Source: Chamaesiphon minutus PCC 6605
GTDB taxonomy: Bacteria > Cyanobacteriota > Cyanobacteriia > Cyanobacteriales > Chamaesiphonaceae
Reading direction: 5' to 3'
NCBI RefSeq assembly: GCF_000317145.1
Contig: NC_019697.1
Span: forward strand, 5,592,886 to 5,656,885
Length of the DNA: 64,000 bases
In this document: positions 17,912-27,819 of the stretch, piece after piece
Position numbering within the stretch: the first letter of the stretch is position 1
Layout of the letters: each line of letters starts with the position of its first letter
The notes under the pieces: model-generated
Told to the model about the DNA's origin: nothing
Seen by the model: the letters and a program-made list of their open reading frames with translations, nothing else
Database searches by the model: none
Program-made: the position numbers and the translations under genes

Positions 17912-20224
17912 CTATGTGCCTTCGATCGCGTTGTTATCGCGCCATTCATAGGCTGCGGCGGTGCGTTCGCGATCGATCTTGAAGATCGAGACACCTAGTG
18001 GGGGAATGCACAGATCTAGCGAGAATTTACGATTGTGAATCGACCATTCGTCTGCCCATTTACCACCGAGGTTGCCCATATTGCTACCGCCATATTTGCG
18101 CGCGTCGCTATTAAATAGCTCGTGATAAAAACCGTGTTCGGGTACGCCGATGCGGTAATGTGCGTGCGGTTGCGGTGTGAAATTACAGACGACAATTACA
18201 CAATCATTGCTATTTTTATCGCGGCGGATAAAGGACACCACGCTATGGCGACTATCGGTACAATCGATCCATTCAAATCCAGGCTCCTCAAAGTCTTGAC
18301 TGTAGAGTGCGGGTTCGTGACGATAGACGTAGTTGAGTTCTGTCAAGAATTGACTCATCTGCTGGTGGGGGGCATATTGTAGCAAGTGCCACTCCAAATC
18401 CGACCAGACATTCCACTCGCTCCATTGGGCAAATTCCATCCCCATAAACAGGGTTTTTTTGCCGGGATGAGTAAACATATAGGCATAGAGACAGCGCATA
18501 TTGGCGAGTTTCTGCCACTCGTCACCTGGCATTTTGCCAATGATATTGCTCTTACCGTGGACTACCTCATCGTGCGAGAGCGCGAGCATAAAGTTCTCGC
18601 TGTGGTTGTACCACATGCTAAAGGTAATGTTATTTTGGTGGAACTGGCGGAACCAAGGGTCCATCTCAAAATAATCGAGCATGTCGTGCATCCAACCCAT
18701 GTTCCATTTGAGGTTGAAACCTAAGCCGCCTAAGTAGGTAGGCGCAGATACCATCGGCCATGCGGTGGATTCTTCGGCGATCGATAGTGCGCCTGGGAAG
18801 TAACTAAAGATGAGATGATTGGTTTGGCGCAAGAAGTCAGCGGCTTCGATATTTTCCCGTCCGCCGTACTGGTTGGCTACCCATTCACCAGGTTCGCGAC
18901 AATAATCGAGGTACAGCATCGAGCTGACGGCATCGACGCGAATGCCATCGATATGGTATTTATCGAACCAAAATAGAGCATTAGCGTAGAGGAAATTTCT
19001 GACTTCGTTGCGTCCGTAGTTAAAGATTAAAGTTCCCCACTCTTTATGTTCGCCTTTGCGGGGGTCGGCATGTTCGTAAAGATGAGTCCCATCGAAGAAG
19101 GGCAAACCGTGTCCGTCTTTGGGGAAATGTCCGGGTACCCAATCGACGATTACACCGATACCTGCCTGGTGACAGCAATCGACAAAATACATAAAATCTT
19201 CAGGGGAACCATGTCGCGATGTCGGCGCATAGTAACCCGTTACCTGATAACCCCAGGAGCCATCGAACGGATGCTCGGAGATGGGTAACAGTTCGATATG
19301 GGTAAAGCCCAAATTCTGGACGTAAGGAATTAATTTATCAGCTAATTCACGGTAGGTGAGAAACCGTGCGCCAGGATTATAGTCAGAAACAATTACTGCT
19401 GGCGAGGTGGTGCCGTCTGGTAATTGAGCTGGTTCGTTGGCTGCGGCATGTAGCCAGGAACCCAGGTGACACTCATAGACAGAAATCGGCTGGCGCAAAA
19501 GATCGCTATGGCGACGCTTTTCCATCCACTCCTCATCTTGCCATTGGTGAATGCTCAGATCGGCAACGATCGAGGCCGTTTTGGGGCGAGGTTCTTGATA
19601 AAATCCATACGGGTCGGTCTTCTCGTAAGGATGACCGTCTTGATTTTTAATTTCGTATTTATAAGAGGCACCAACTTTGAGTTCGGGGATAAATAATTCC
19701 CAAATCCCGTTCTCCCGTCTGGCCATCTGGTGCTTGCGTCCATCCCAGTAGTTAAAATCACCTATTACCGAAACGTTACGTGCGTTCGGTGCCCAAACGG
19801 CAAAATAGATACCTTTAATACCTTCAACTTCGATCGGATGTGCGCCGAGCTTTTCATAAATTCGGTGGTGATTTCCTTCAGCAAATAAGTGAATATCAAA
19901 GTCACTTAATAATGGTGAAGTAAATGCATAAGGATCGTAAATTACCCGCTCGTGGCCGCCTTCGGTAATCTTAAGCTGATAGTTGCTCAATTCGGATCGA
20001 TCGATCGTGCAACTAAAGAAGTGTGGATGATGCTCTGAGTGCATCATATACTCCTGCCGCGCGTCGGGAATCATTACCGAGACGGACTCGGCATTGGGGA
20101 TGTAACTACGCACCACCCAAACGTTTTTCCCATTTTCCTTAACTTGATGAGGACCTAATATTTCAAAGGGATTGTGATGTTTATTTCCAACAATCCGGTC
20201 GATCTGTTCTAAGGCAAGAGTCAT
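17912..20224 (-). CDS. glgB: 1,4-alpha-glucan branching enzyme GlgB
   Basis: 770 residues, full length for the bacterial enzyme. It makes alpha-1,6 branches in glycogen. It has an N-terminal CBM48-type region ([11 protein letters not shown], then a second module with [19 protein letters not shown]). The GH13 barrel has region motifs [26 protein letters not shown] (nucleophile Asp), IAEESTAWP (acid Glu) and [10 protein letters not shown]. The C-terminal beta domain ends with [10 protein letters not shown]. It is transcribed alone and is followed by a palindrome terminator. Together with the GH57 protein and the phosphohexomutase in this window it points to active glycogen metabolism. Confidence 0.97.
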   Translation of the reverse strand: MTLALEQIDRIVGNKHHNPFEILGPHQVKENGKNVWVVRSYIPNAESVSVMIPDARQEYMMHSEHHPHFFSCTIDRSELSNYQLKITEGGHERVIYDPYAFTSPLLSDFDIHLFAEGNHHRIYEKLGAHPIEVEGIKGIYFAVWAPNARNVSVIGDFNYWDGRKHQMARRENGIWELFIPELKVGASYKYEIKNQDGHPYEKTDPYGFYQEPRPKTASIVADLSIHQWQDEEWMEKRRHSDLLRQPISVYECHLGSWLHAAANEPAQLPDGTTSPAVIVSDYNPGARFLTYRELADKLIPYVQNLGFTHIELLPISEHPFDGSWGYQVTGYYAPTSRHGSPEDFMYFVDCCHQAGIGVIVDWVPGHFPKDGHGLPFFDGTHLYEHADPRKGEHKEWGTLIFNYGRNEVRNFLYANALFWFDKYHIDGIRVDAVSSMLYLDYCREPGEWVANQYGGRENIEAADFLRQTNHLIFSYFPGALSIAEESTAWPMVSAPTYLGGLGFNLKWNMGWMHDMLDYFEMDPWFRQFHQNNITFSMWYNHSENFMLALSHDEVVHGKSNIIGKMPGDEWQKLANMRCLYAYMFTHPGKKTLFMGMEFAQWSEWNVWSDLEWHLLQYAPHQQMSQFLTELNYVYRHEPALYSQDFEEPGFEWIDCTDSRHSVVSFIRRDKNSNDCVIVVCNFTPQPHAHYRIGVPEHGFYHELFNSDARKYGGSNMGNLGGKWADEWSIHNRKFSLDLCIPPLGVSIFKIDRERTAAAYEWRDNNAIEGT

Positions 20225-20407
20225 GAATTATTAACCTAGGTTGACGCAAAAAGCTAATTAAATTATTGATAATTAAACAAACTAAAAATCGCCACCAAGC
20301 GATCGATTTGCATATGATTATTGTACGGATTTAAGTTCCGATGCTCTGTCTGCCTACTGACGAAACAGCCGATAAGCTGACATCATTGTAGCCCAATAGG
20401 GGATAGG

Positions 20408-20450
20408 GGTAGATGGGTGGATGAATGGGTGGATGGGTAGATGAGTATCG
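20408..20450. repeat. 8-bp-period tandem repeat (GGTGGATG-type)
   Basis: Imperfect units GGTGGATG, AATGGGTG and GGTAGATG follow one another in the gap upstream of glgB. The same wording in reverse complement occurs at 39515-39548 and 61494-61528. Confidence 0.6.
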
Positions 20451-20498
20451 ATAACCTAATCCTGTCAATCCTTAAATCCTGGAAATCCTGATGAGTAG

Positions 20499-21089
20499 TT
20501 AGGGATTAATCGATCGCATTTGCCATTCGCCATCGGATAGCTCATACGAGTAGCAATTCTGAGGATCGCCGCGTAGTTCTAAATGGACGACCTTTGTAGC
20601 TTCGAGCAGTAACAAACAAAAATTCACCGACGGCTGTTTCGGATCGGGTTGCGGTGGATTAAATGTCTCTGGTGCGCTCCGCTCTGCTCCAGGCGTGCCC
20701 CAATCGAACTGAATGCGCCCAGCATCGGACATCTGTTGCCATACCTGTTGACGAGCCTTACAGTCGCTAATGGCGATACATTCTGCCGTGACTAATCTTA
20801 GTGTGCCGCTCAATCGAAACTGTTCGCGCGTTTCGGGAAAATACCAACACACTTCCGCCAGTGGCGAGGCACATGCTAATAAATTTATAGCTTTCGACGA
20901 TCGCACATCTGTGACAGATTGAAGCTGGCTGCCTTGTTCTCGCCACCCCCGAAATACCAGCGTGCGATTGTGAGGACGTAAATCGAGATCGACTGTTGCC
21001 AGTTGAAAGTAACGCGCCTGGGGCGAACTACGATTGCGATGAAGGGCGCGGGCGATCGGCGATCGCCAAGGTGGTAAACTATCGTTCAC
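20499..21089 (-). CDS. Npun_F5749-type FMN-dependent PPOX flavoprotein
   Basis: 196 residues from a GTG start. It belongs to the pyridoxamine-5'-phosphate-oxidase-like split-barrel fold. The N-terminus PPWRSPIARALHRNRS and the core ARYFQLATVDLDLRPHNRTLVFRGW are typical of a cyanobacterial FMN-binding subgroup. Later segments DVRSSKAINL and EVCWYFPETREQFRLSG also match that pattern. These proteins bind FMN as dimers. The substrate is not known, and annotation as a true PdxH is not supported. It is transcribed alone, divergent from nrdJ. Confidence 0.8.
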   Translation of the reverse strand: MNDSLPPWRSPIARALHRNRSSPQARYFQLATVDLDLRPHNRTLVFRGWREQGSQLQSVTDVRSSKAINLLACASPLAEVCWYFPETREQFRLSGTLRLVTAECIAISDCKARQQVWQQMSDAGRIQFDWGTPGAERSAPETFNPPQPDPKQPSVNFCLLLLEATKVVHLELRGDPQNCYSYELSDGEWQMRSINP

Positions 21090-21320
21090 AATTAGGACTC
21101 GTCTATTTTATTGGTACAAATTAAATTGTAAACAATATACCTGTAGCGAAAATGCTCGATCGATCGTCAGGAGATCGCCACTTTAGAGAATTAGTAGTAA
21201 ATAAGTAGTAAAAAAGTTTGCAAACTTTATTTAACTCGGAGTTCCGCCATTAGAGGGCGATTCGATCCCTAGAAGTAGCGCAAATACTCAGTTTTGACAA
21301 GATTGATTTATCTTGGTTCG

Positions 21321-23708
21321 ATGCCTTATATTACTAACTCGTTCAGAAATTCACATAGCTCACTCATGGTTAGAGAACTTGACCGAGTTCGTTCCGGATC
21401 GGGATCGAGCGCGGAGATTTCATCCCAAGCTCAACAACAATTAGATTTTCCCGCTACAGCACCCACGGCAAATCCTGTCTTTTTTAGAACTTACAGTCGC
21501 TTCACTGCTAGCGGACGCGAGACATGGCAAGAAGTCTGCACCCGCACCCTCAAAGGCTTGGTCAAGTTAGGTAAATTAACCGACGCAGAGGCCGATATTA
21601 TCGATCGAATGCAACGTCAGGTCAAGGCAATGCCATCGGGACGGTGGCTGTGGGTAGGTGGGAGCGAATGGTTAGAGCAGCCCCAAAATTTTTCTGGTGC
21701 CTACAATTGCACCAGTACAAATGTCTGTGACTGGGCGGCGTTTGCCCTGATGATGGATTTGGCGATGATGGGCTGCGGAACGGGGGCGATTTTAGAACCC
21801 GATCTAATTGGCAAATTACCCGTCGTTAGAAATCAACTTAAGATCGCAATTACTAACGAAATTGGTGGCGTTCCGATCGCAAATCGTCAGGAATTAAGCA
21901 CGGTTGAAATTGCTGGTAATAATGCCACAATTCGAGTCGGCGACAGTCGGCAAGGTTGGGTAAATTCCTACAAAATCTTGCTAGAATTATCGAGTGACGA
22001 TCGCTTTAATGGCGATGTGAATGTCTCGATCGATCTGAGCAATGTCCGTCCGGCTGGAGAACAGCTCAAAGGCTTTGGTGGCATGGCAAATCCGGTGAGA
22101 TTGCCAGAACTCTACGGTCGGTGTGCGGGGATATTAAATAAGGCAAATGGCAGACAATTAAACTCGGTTGAATGTTGTTTATTGATCGATGAAGCTGCGG
22201 TAACTATTGTTGCTGGCAACATCAGAAGGTCAGCAGGCATGAGACAATATAATTCAAATGACACATTAGGCTCGACTGCTAAGGATAATCTCTGGCAACA
22301 AGACGAAAGTGGTAACTGGAGAATCGACCCAGAACGCGATTCTTTAAGAATGGCAAATCATACCAGAGTATTCCATCACAAACCGACTTTAGAAGAGTGT
22401 GTTGCCGCCGTTCAAAAGCAGTATTATTCAGGTGAAGGTGCAATTCAATGGGCTGGTGAAGCCGTCGCTCGATCGAATGCCGATCTATTAACAACACCAG
22501 AATTAAAAGCTAATTTTCTAAAAATTTATGCTGAAGGAAAAGCCGATGAATGGTTTGCAAATAACCATCCAAATCTGGATAAAATCGAGGTAGAGCACCG
22601 TTTGTCTAGGTTTGGTCTGAATCCATGCGGGGAAATTTTGGGCGCAAATTTTCACTGTAACTTGTCTGAAATACATTTGAATCAGCTCGATCCAAATAAT
22701 CATCAAGAACAGAAAGACGCTTTCACTGCTAGTGCATTAAGTGTCGCAGCATTACTCAATCATAAATTCCAAGAACCGCGATATCAATACAGTCGGGAAC
22801 TAGATCCGATCGTCGGCGTGTCGTTTACGGGTTTATTTGACTTCTTCGTTCATGCCTTTGGCTCCGAATGGTTGCAATGGTGGACGGAAGGTCGTCCGGC
22901 AACTGAGGCGGGGATTGCTTACAAGCAGAAAGAGCACGAGTATCTGAATACTTGGCGTGAAATTGTCGAGCAGACTGTCTGGGAATATTGCGATCGACAT
23001 GGGATCAAACGCCCCAATCGCTGTACCACTGTCCAACCATCGGGCACCAAATCGCTGCTCACAGGTGCATCTCCGGGCTGGCACGCGCCCAAAGCGCAAC
23101 GGTTCATCCGCCGGATCACTTTCCGCAAGGATGACCCTGTAGCCCTTGCCTGTATCGATTACGGGTATAGTGTGATTCCGTCTCAATCTGATAAGGATGA
23201 GAATGGCAATCTGCTGGACGATGCCTACGATCCGCGCTGTACGGAATGGTTGATCGAGATTCCGGTAGCGGTTTCTTGGGCGGATTTACCTGGTGCCGAC
23301 TCGATCGAAATCGGTCAATTTAGTGCGCTGGCTCAGATGGACTTCTATATGGGCGTTCAGCAGCATTACGTGCGGCACAATACCAGTGCGACGATCGAAT
23401 TGCGCGAACATGAAGTGGATGAGCTGGGCAAGCGGATTTACGAGGCAATTCGGGATGATGAGGGTTACATATCTGCGGCTCTGTTAGCGCGGTTTGACGA
23501 CCATCAGACGTTCCCACGGTTACCGTTTGAACCGATCGACAAGGCGACTTACGATGAGATGATGGCTGGAGTCATCAATCGACGTCAGACAGCCGAATTT
23601 CATACAGCGTTGAGTCGTTATGACTTGGGCAACAAGTCGGAAGAATCTGGCCCTGCGGGTTGTGATTCAGATAAATGTCTGTTACCTGATGTCAAGCCAA
23701 ATAGCTAA
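21321..23708 (+). CDS. nrdJ: Adenosylcobalamin-dependent ribonucleoside-triphosphate reductase (class II)
   Basis: About 795 residues from ATG 21321. Another ATG at 21366 (MVRELDR) is equally plausible; the TTG at 21294 is less likely. It reduces ribonucleotides to deoxyribonucleotides using AdoCbl instead of a diiron centre, so it works with or without oxygen. Key pieces are YNCTSTN, the active-site loop GLNPCGEI, TVQPSGTKSLL and a C-terminal CDSDKC pair for redox relay. The frame is uninterrupted, without an intein. No cobalamin riboswitch was recognised upstream. Two stem-loops follow the stop. Confidence 0.94.
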   Translation: MPYITNSFRNSHSSLMVRELDRVRSGSGSSAEISSQAQQQLDFPATAPTANPVFFRTYSRFTASGRETWQEVCTRTLKGLVKLGKLTDAEADIIDRMQRQVKAMPSGRWLWVGGSEWLEQPQNFSGAYNCTSTNVCDWAAFALMMDLAMMGCGTGAILEPDLIGKLPVVRNQLKIAITNEIGGVPIANRQELSTVEIAGNNATIRVGDSRQGWVNSYKILLELSSDDRFNGDVNVSIDLSNVRPAGEQLKGFGGMANPVRLPELYGRCAGILNKANGRQLNSVECCLLIDEAAVTIVAGNIRRSAGMRQYNSNDTLGSTAKDNLWQQDESGNWRIDPERDSLRMANHTRVFHHKPTLEECVAAVQKQYYSGEGAIQWAGEAVARSNADLLTTPELKANFLKIYAEGKADEWFANNHPNLDKIEVEHRLSRFGLNPCGEILGANFHCNLSEIHLNQLDPNNHQEQKDAFTASALSVAALLNHKFQEPRYQYSRELDPIVGVSFTGLFDFFVHAFGSEWLQWWTEGRPATEAGIAYKQKEHEYLNTWREIVEQTVWEYCDRHGIKRPNRCTTVQPSGTKSLLTGASPGWHAPKAQRFIRRITFRKDDPVALACIDYGYSVIPSQSDKDENGNLLDDAYDPRCTEWLIEIPVAVSWADLPGADSIEIGQFSALAQMDFYMGVQQHYVRHNTSATIELREHEVDELGKRIYEAIRDDEGYISAALLARFDDHQTFPRLPFEPIDKATYDEMMAGVINRRQTAEFHTALSRYDLGNKSEESGPAGCDSDKCLLPDVKPNS

Positions 23709-23729
23709 ATTTAGTAACGGCTATGGCTT

Positions 23730-23769
23730 GGGTCGTTCTCATGGCTGGGGCACCCAGCCGGGACGACCC
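23730..23769 (+). terminator. Stem-loop after nrdJ
   Basis: An inner stem GGCTGGG / CCCAGCC (loop GCA) sits within an outer pairing GGGTCGT / ACGACCC, 21 bases past the stop. Confidence 0.55.
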
Positions 23770-23782
23770 CACAATTTTAATT

Positions 23783-23817
23783 AATCCCTCTGACTCTGAA
23801 TCTAGTTAGGGGGATTT
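23783..23817 (+). terminator. Second stem-loop after nrdJ with T-rich tail
   Basis: AATCCCTCTGACT pairs imperfectly with AGTTAGGGGGATT and is followed by TT, a more typical intrinsic terminator than the first hairpin. Confidence 0.5.
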
Positions 23818-24099
23818 TCGATTGATTCCCGATCGATATCTAGGTCGATTATATTAAATACATAAAAATTGCGGCAAAGCTTGGGGTGAAGTAACACTTG
23901 TTTACAACTACCAGACGGAGCAGCCAGCCTCTAATTGGCTCACGGTACTAGCTTGCTTGCAATATACCATGTTTTAATTCCGACATCCTTCAACCGTTGG
24001 CTATTTATATAACTCGATCGCTCTAACTCGACTTTCCCATCAGAGAGTCAAGTTAGGGCGATTTTCGATCTACTATAGATAGAGTAGACTGGGGATAAA
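23818..24099. other. Intergenic region upstream of the DUF1499 gene
   Basis: It contains another inverted repeat (about 24017-24065, CGCTCTAACTCGACT with AGTCAAGTTAGGGCG, followed by ATTTT) just before the DUF1499 gene. No small gene or known RNA was recognised in the nrdJ-DUF1499 gap. Confidence 0.4.
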
Positions 24100-24588
24100 A
24101 TGAAGATAATAACCTCGAAACAAACTGGTAGCTTGGCCGTCATAGTCGTATCCTTAGTACTTGTTTTTATAATTTGGAGTAGCAATATGTTTGCAGGTAA
24201 GCCACCCACAAATATTGGGGTCAATAATGGTAGATTAACTGCTTGTCCGAATACTCCAAACTGTGTGAGTTCTCAAGCACCAGCTAGCGACGCCCAACAC
24301 GCGATCGCGCCATTGCCGATGAGTGGCGATGCAGCCACGACGATGGCGAATTTGAAACAGGTAATTAAAGCAATGCCTCGGACAAAAATAGTCAACGAAA
24401 CTAATGATTATTTATATGTAGAATTTGCCAGCAAATTGATGGGATATGTCGATGATGTCGAATTTTATCTCGACACTGCTAGCAACACAGTTCAAGTTAG
24501 ATCTGCTTCGCGATTGGGTCAATCCGACTTAGGTGTGAATCGCCAACGGATTGAAGATATTCGACTCGCAATGAGCAATCTTACCTGA
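24100..24588 (+). CDS. DUF1499 domain protein
   Basis: 162 residues. An N-terminal hydrophobic segment (about 10-28, LAVIVVSLVLVFIIW) acts as signal anchor. The mature part begins with the DUF1499 hallmark LTACPNTPNCVSSQA (about 47-61). It continues with MPRTKIVNETNDYLYVEFASKLMGYVDDVEFYLD and the closing VRSASRLGQSDLGVNRQRIEDIR. Members are exported or membrane-tethered, with two conserved cysteines. Biochemical function unknown. The start is supported by GGGGAT just upstream. It is followed after 74 bases by the M16 peptidase gene. Confidence 0.85.
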   Translation: MKIITSKQTGSLAVIVVSLVLVFIIWSSNMFAGKPPTNIGVNNGRLTACPNTPNCVSSQAPASDAQHAIAPLPMSGDAATTMANLKQVIKAMPRTKIVNETNDYLYVEFASKLMGYVDDVEFYLDTASNTVQVRSASRLGQSDLGVNRQRIEDIRLAMSNLT

Positions 24589-24662
24589 AATATCCGATCG
24601 AGTTAACGATCTTGAGACGAACGATCGTCACTTAGTGCATCAATTACAGATAATCAGCAAAG

Positions 24663-27500
24663 ATGTTAAAAATCAGAGATTTTTGGGTGAGTTGGCGGCG
24701 ATATCGGTTTGGGATGTTATTGTTTGGCGTGTGTTTGAGTGCGATCTTGGCATCCCCACAGGTGGCGATGTCTACACAACCAATCCCGACTGTCACCACG
24801 GAATCGGCACCCGGTGCGGAGGTAGCCAAACAACCGCTAGCTCGACCCAGTAAATCCCCAACTTTACCGACAAAAAAGCCCACCACTTTAACAGCAACTG
24901 TTAAGAAGACAGTCTTGGGGAATGGGATGACTGTTTTGACTAAAGAAGTTCGCAATGCACCCGTAGTGACGGTGCAAGTGTGGTACAAAATTGGTTCGCG
25001 CAACGAAGCTCCGGGTGTAAATGGCATCGCGCATCAGTTGGAACACATGTTATTTAAAGGAACGAAAGATCGACCGATTCAATTTGGGCGATTATTTTCG
25101 GCACTCGGTAGCAGTTTTAATGCTTTTACGAGTTACGATCAGACTGCTTATTACGGAACAGTCGAGAAAAATAAACTTTCGAGTTTATTAGTTTTAGAAG
25201 CCGATCGAATGCAGAATTCGACGATCGATACCGAGAAACTCACTGGTGAAAAACGGGTCGTCATTTCGGAATTGCAAGGGTATGAAAATAGCCCCAGTTA
25301 TCGACTCGATCGTGCTGTCAAACGCGCTGCTTTTCCAAATACTCCCTACGGATTGACTGTCGGCGGTACCAAAGCCGATGTCGAGAAATTTACCGTCGAG
25401 CAGGTGCGGTCTTACTATGATTCTTACTATGCACCGAATAATGCCACATTAGTCGTCGTCGGCGACTTCGACACTGCCAAGCTGATGGCCAAAGTGGAGG
25501 AGACATTTGGCAAAGTGCCGCGTCGAGAAATTAAAGTTACCAAGTCTCCGCCGACAAACATCAAGCCCACGCGTCGGCTAACCCTTAAAGAGCCAGGTAC
25601 TACCCAGCTCACCAACCAAGTATATCCGTTACCAGACGCCAATCATCCCGACGTACCCGCGATCGATGTGATGAATTACGTTCTCACCGAAGGACGCAGT
25701 TCGCGGATGTATCAATCGATCGTCGAAACGGGCATTGCCACTAGTCTCGACGGTGGTGCCATCAACCTCGCCGCTGGTGGCTGGTATGAGATTTCGTCGA
25801 TCGTCGAAGTCGGCAAATCGCTCCCCAAATTAGAAGCCGCGATCGAGAAAGAGATTAAGCTACTCCAAACCAAAGGAGCCACCGCTGGTGAAATCGCTCG
25901 CGCCAAAGCCCAGCTCAAAGCCGCCTACCTCCTGAGCAATCGCGATATCAACTCGCAAGCCAGACAACTCGGTAACGACCAAACCACCACTGGCGACTAT
26001 CAATTTACCGATAAATATCTCGCTGGCGTCGAACGTGTCACCCTCGCTGATGTCCAACGAGTCGCCAAAAAATATCTCCAACCCAATCTTAAAACGATCG
26101 GCTTCTTCGAGCCGACCCAAATCACCGATAAAGCGGCAGCGGCAGCTACTGGCGGCAAAACAGCCGACAATTTCGCGCCAGGTGCCCCTGTAGACCCTAG
26201 CGAACTGGCTAAATATCTCCCCCCACTCGACCCCGATACTAGCAGCCAAACTCAAGCATTGCCCCAAGAGGTGCAGCTTAAAAATGGCTTGCGCGTCTTC
26301 TTACTCCCCGATTCGAGTACGCCGACAGTTACCTTGAGTGGGAGCATTCAAGCTGGAACAGAATATGACAGTCCTAATAAAGCTGGACTGGCTTCGCTGA
26401 CTGCTGCCAACATCATGAGCGGTACCCAGACTCAAACCGCCCTAACGATCGCCAAAACCTTAGAAAGTCGCGGTGCGGGACTGGCATTTGGAGCGAGTCG
26501 CGAAGGCGTCGGCCTCGGTGGTAATGCGCTCTCTAAGGATTTACCGATTTTGCTGCAAACCTTGGGTGATGTCGTTCAAAATGCCAACTTCCCCCAACCA
26601 AAATTTGAACTCAGCCGCCAACGGGCACTAACTAGCCTCAAACTAGAGTTAGATAGTCCCAACAGCGTGGCGCGGCGCAAATTTCAACAGACGATTTATC
26701 CCAAAGATCACCCCTTTACCATTTTCCCCACCGCCGAAACGTTATCGGCACTGACAGCCGCAGATCTCCAAACTTTCTATCGCCAGCACTACCTCCCCAG
26801 CAACACGATTTTAGCGATCGTCGGTGACTTTAAGGTGGCTGAGGTCACAGCCTTACTAGAATCGACGCTGGGTAAATGGTCTACTACGGCTGAGTCAGTC
26901 AAACTCAAGTATCCCATCCCACAGCTACCCACTCAGCAGGTACTAGTTAACCCTGCTCTCCCAGGCAAAACCCAAGCGATTACCCTGCTAGGCAATAAAG
27001 CGATCGATCGCAAAGATCCGCGCTACTATTCCGCCTTAGTGCTCAATCAAATCCTTGGTGGCGATACCCTTTCCAGCCGTCTGGGTACCGAAATTCGCGA
27101 TCGACTGGGTTTAACTTACGGCATCTACAGTAGCTTTGCGGCTGGCAAACGTCAGGGTACCTTTATTATCTCAATGCAAACTGCACCAGAAGATGCCCAA
27201 AAAGCCACCCAAAGCACGATCGCCCTACTCAAAGATCTCCAAACTAAAGGAGTCACCGCCGCTGAAGTTGCCAACTCCAAACGCAGTATTGCCAGCAACT
27301 ACACCGTCGAACTCGCCTCCCCCGACGAGATTGCTGGAGCTACGCTCGGTAATGCCATCTATGGTTTGAACCCTAACGAAATTAGCGAGTTTCCGAAGAA
27401 GATTCAAGCCGTAACCTTAGAGCAAGTCAACCAGGTTGCCAAAGAATTAATTCAACCCGATCGGTTGGTGGTAGTCACCGCTGGGCCACCGAAAAAGTAA
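24663..27500 (+). CDS. M16 family zinc metallopeptidase, two-domain
   Basis: 945 residues: two M16 units in one chain. The N-terminal hydrophobic segment (about 15-36) is a signal peptide or anchor. The first unit carries the inverted zinc motif HQLEH (residues 124-128) and a downstream acidic cluster (EADRMQNS...EKRVVISELQGYENSP). The second unit (from about 535) lacks the motif and has the usual inactive partner pattern (NKAGLASLTAANIM). The R/Y region LGTEIRDRLGLTYGIYSSF is intact. It is expected in the periplasm, degrading peptides or processing proteins. The gene is followed by a strong terminator. Confidence 0.92.
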   Translation: MLKIRDFWVSWRRYRFGMLLFGVCLSAILASPQVAMSTQPIPTVTTESAPGAEVAKQPLARPSKSPTLPTKKPTTLTATVKKTVLGNGMTVLTKEVRNAPVVTVQVWYKIGSRNEAPGVNGIAHQLEHMLFKGTKDRPIQFGRLFSALGSSFNAFTSYDQTAYYGTVEKNKLSSLLVLEADRMQNSTIDTEKLTGEKRVVISELQGYENSPSYRLDRAVKRAAFPNTPYGLTVGGTKADVEKFTVEQVRSYYDSYYAPNNATLVVVGDFDTAKLMAKVEETFGKVPRREIKVTKSPPTNIKPTRRLTLKEPGTTQLTNQVYPLPDANHPDVPAIDVMNYVLTEGRSSRMYQSIVETGIATSLDGGAINLAAGGWYEISSIVEVGKSLPKLEAAIEKEIKLLQTKGATAGEIARAKAQLKAAYLLSNRDINSQARQLGNDQTTTGDYQFTDKYLAGVERVTLADVQRVAKKYLQPNLKTIGFFEPTQITDKAAAAATGGKTADNFAPGAPVDPSELAKYLPPLDPDTSSQTQALPQEVQLKNGLRVFLLPDSSTPTVTLSGSIQAGTEYDSPNKAGLASLTAANIMSGTQTQTALTIAKTLESRGAGLAFGASREGVGLGGNALSKDLPILLQTLGDVVQNANFPQPKFELSRQRALTSLKLELDSPNSVARRKFQQTIYPKDHPFTIFPTAETLSALTAADLQTFYRQHYLPSNTILAIVGDFKVAEVTALLESTLGKWSTTAESVKLKYPIPQLPTQQVLVNPALPGKTQAITLLGNKAIDRKDPRYYSALVLNQILGGDTLSSRLGTEIRDRLGLTYGIYSSFAAGKRQGTFIISMQTAPEDAQKATQSTIALLKDLQTKGVTAAEVANSKRSIASNYTVELASPDEIAGATLGNAIYGLNPNEISEFPKKIQAVTLEQVNQVAKELIQPDRLVVVTAGPPKK

Positions 27501-27517
27501 TGAATCTTTAAATACTC

Positions 27518-27553
27518 GATCGAGTTAGCACCTGACTAACTCGATCTTTTTTT
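27518..27553 (+). terminator. Rho-independent terminator of the M16 peptidase gene
   Basis: Perfect 11-bp arms GATCGAGTTAG / CTAACTCGATC with a seven-base loop are followed by seven T. Confidence 0.9.
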
Positions 27554-27819
27554 GACGATCGATACCCCATCTTTTGCCAGATAATTTCATCCTCGATACC
27601 CAAACCATTACAAGTATTAATAATTACTAGTTTCAAGCCATACTCGATCGAGGGTGGGAAGAATAAATTGTACAGTGGTTCGATGCTCCCAAGGATGCAA
27701 CTTTGGCATTCCGAGTGTACCCAGCCTGTTGTTGCCACTGCCAGCGCAATTTCAAGCCAAGTACATGCTGCGATCGTACTAACAATACCGTTTCCAATGT
27801 TTTATTAGCCATATACTTT

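Noticed and set aside
21235-21290. T-arm-like text GGGCGATTCGATCCCT upstream of nrdJ
   Set aside because: No acceptor, D or anticodon arms can be placed around it, so it is not a tRNA.
21090-21320. Possible cobalamin riboswitch before nrdJ
   Set aside because: An AdoCbl-dependent enzyme makes this plausible, but no B12-box-like or conserved core was recognised by eye.
27508-27738. 76-codon minus-strand ORF after the M16 peptidase
   Set aside because: It overlaps the strong terminator hairpin and has no protein-like pattern.
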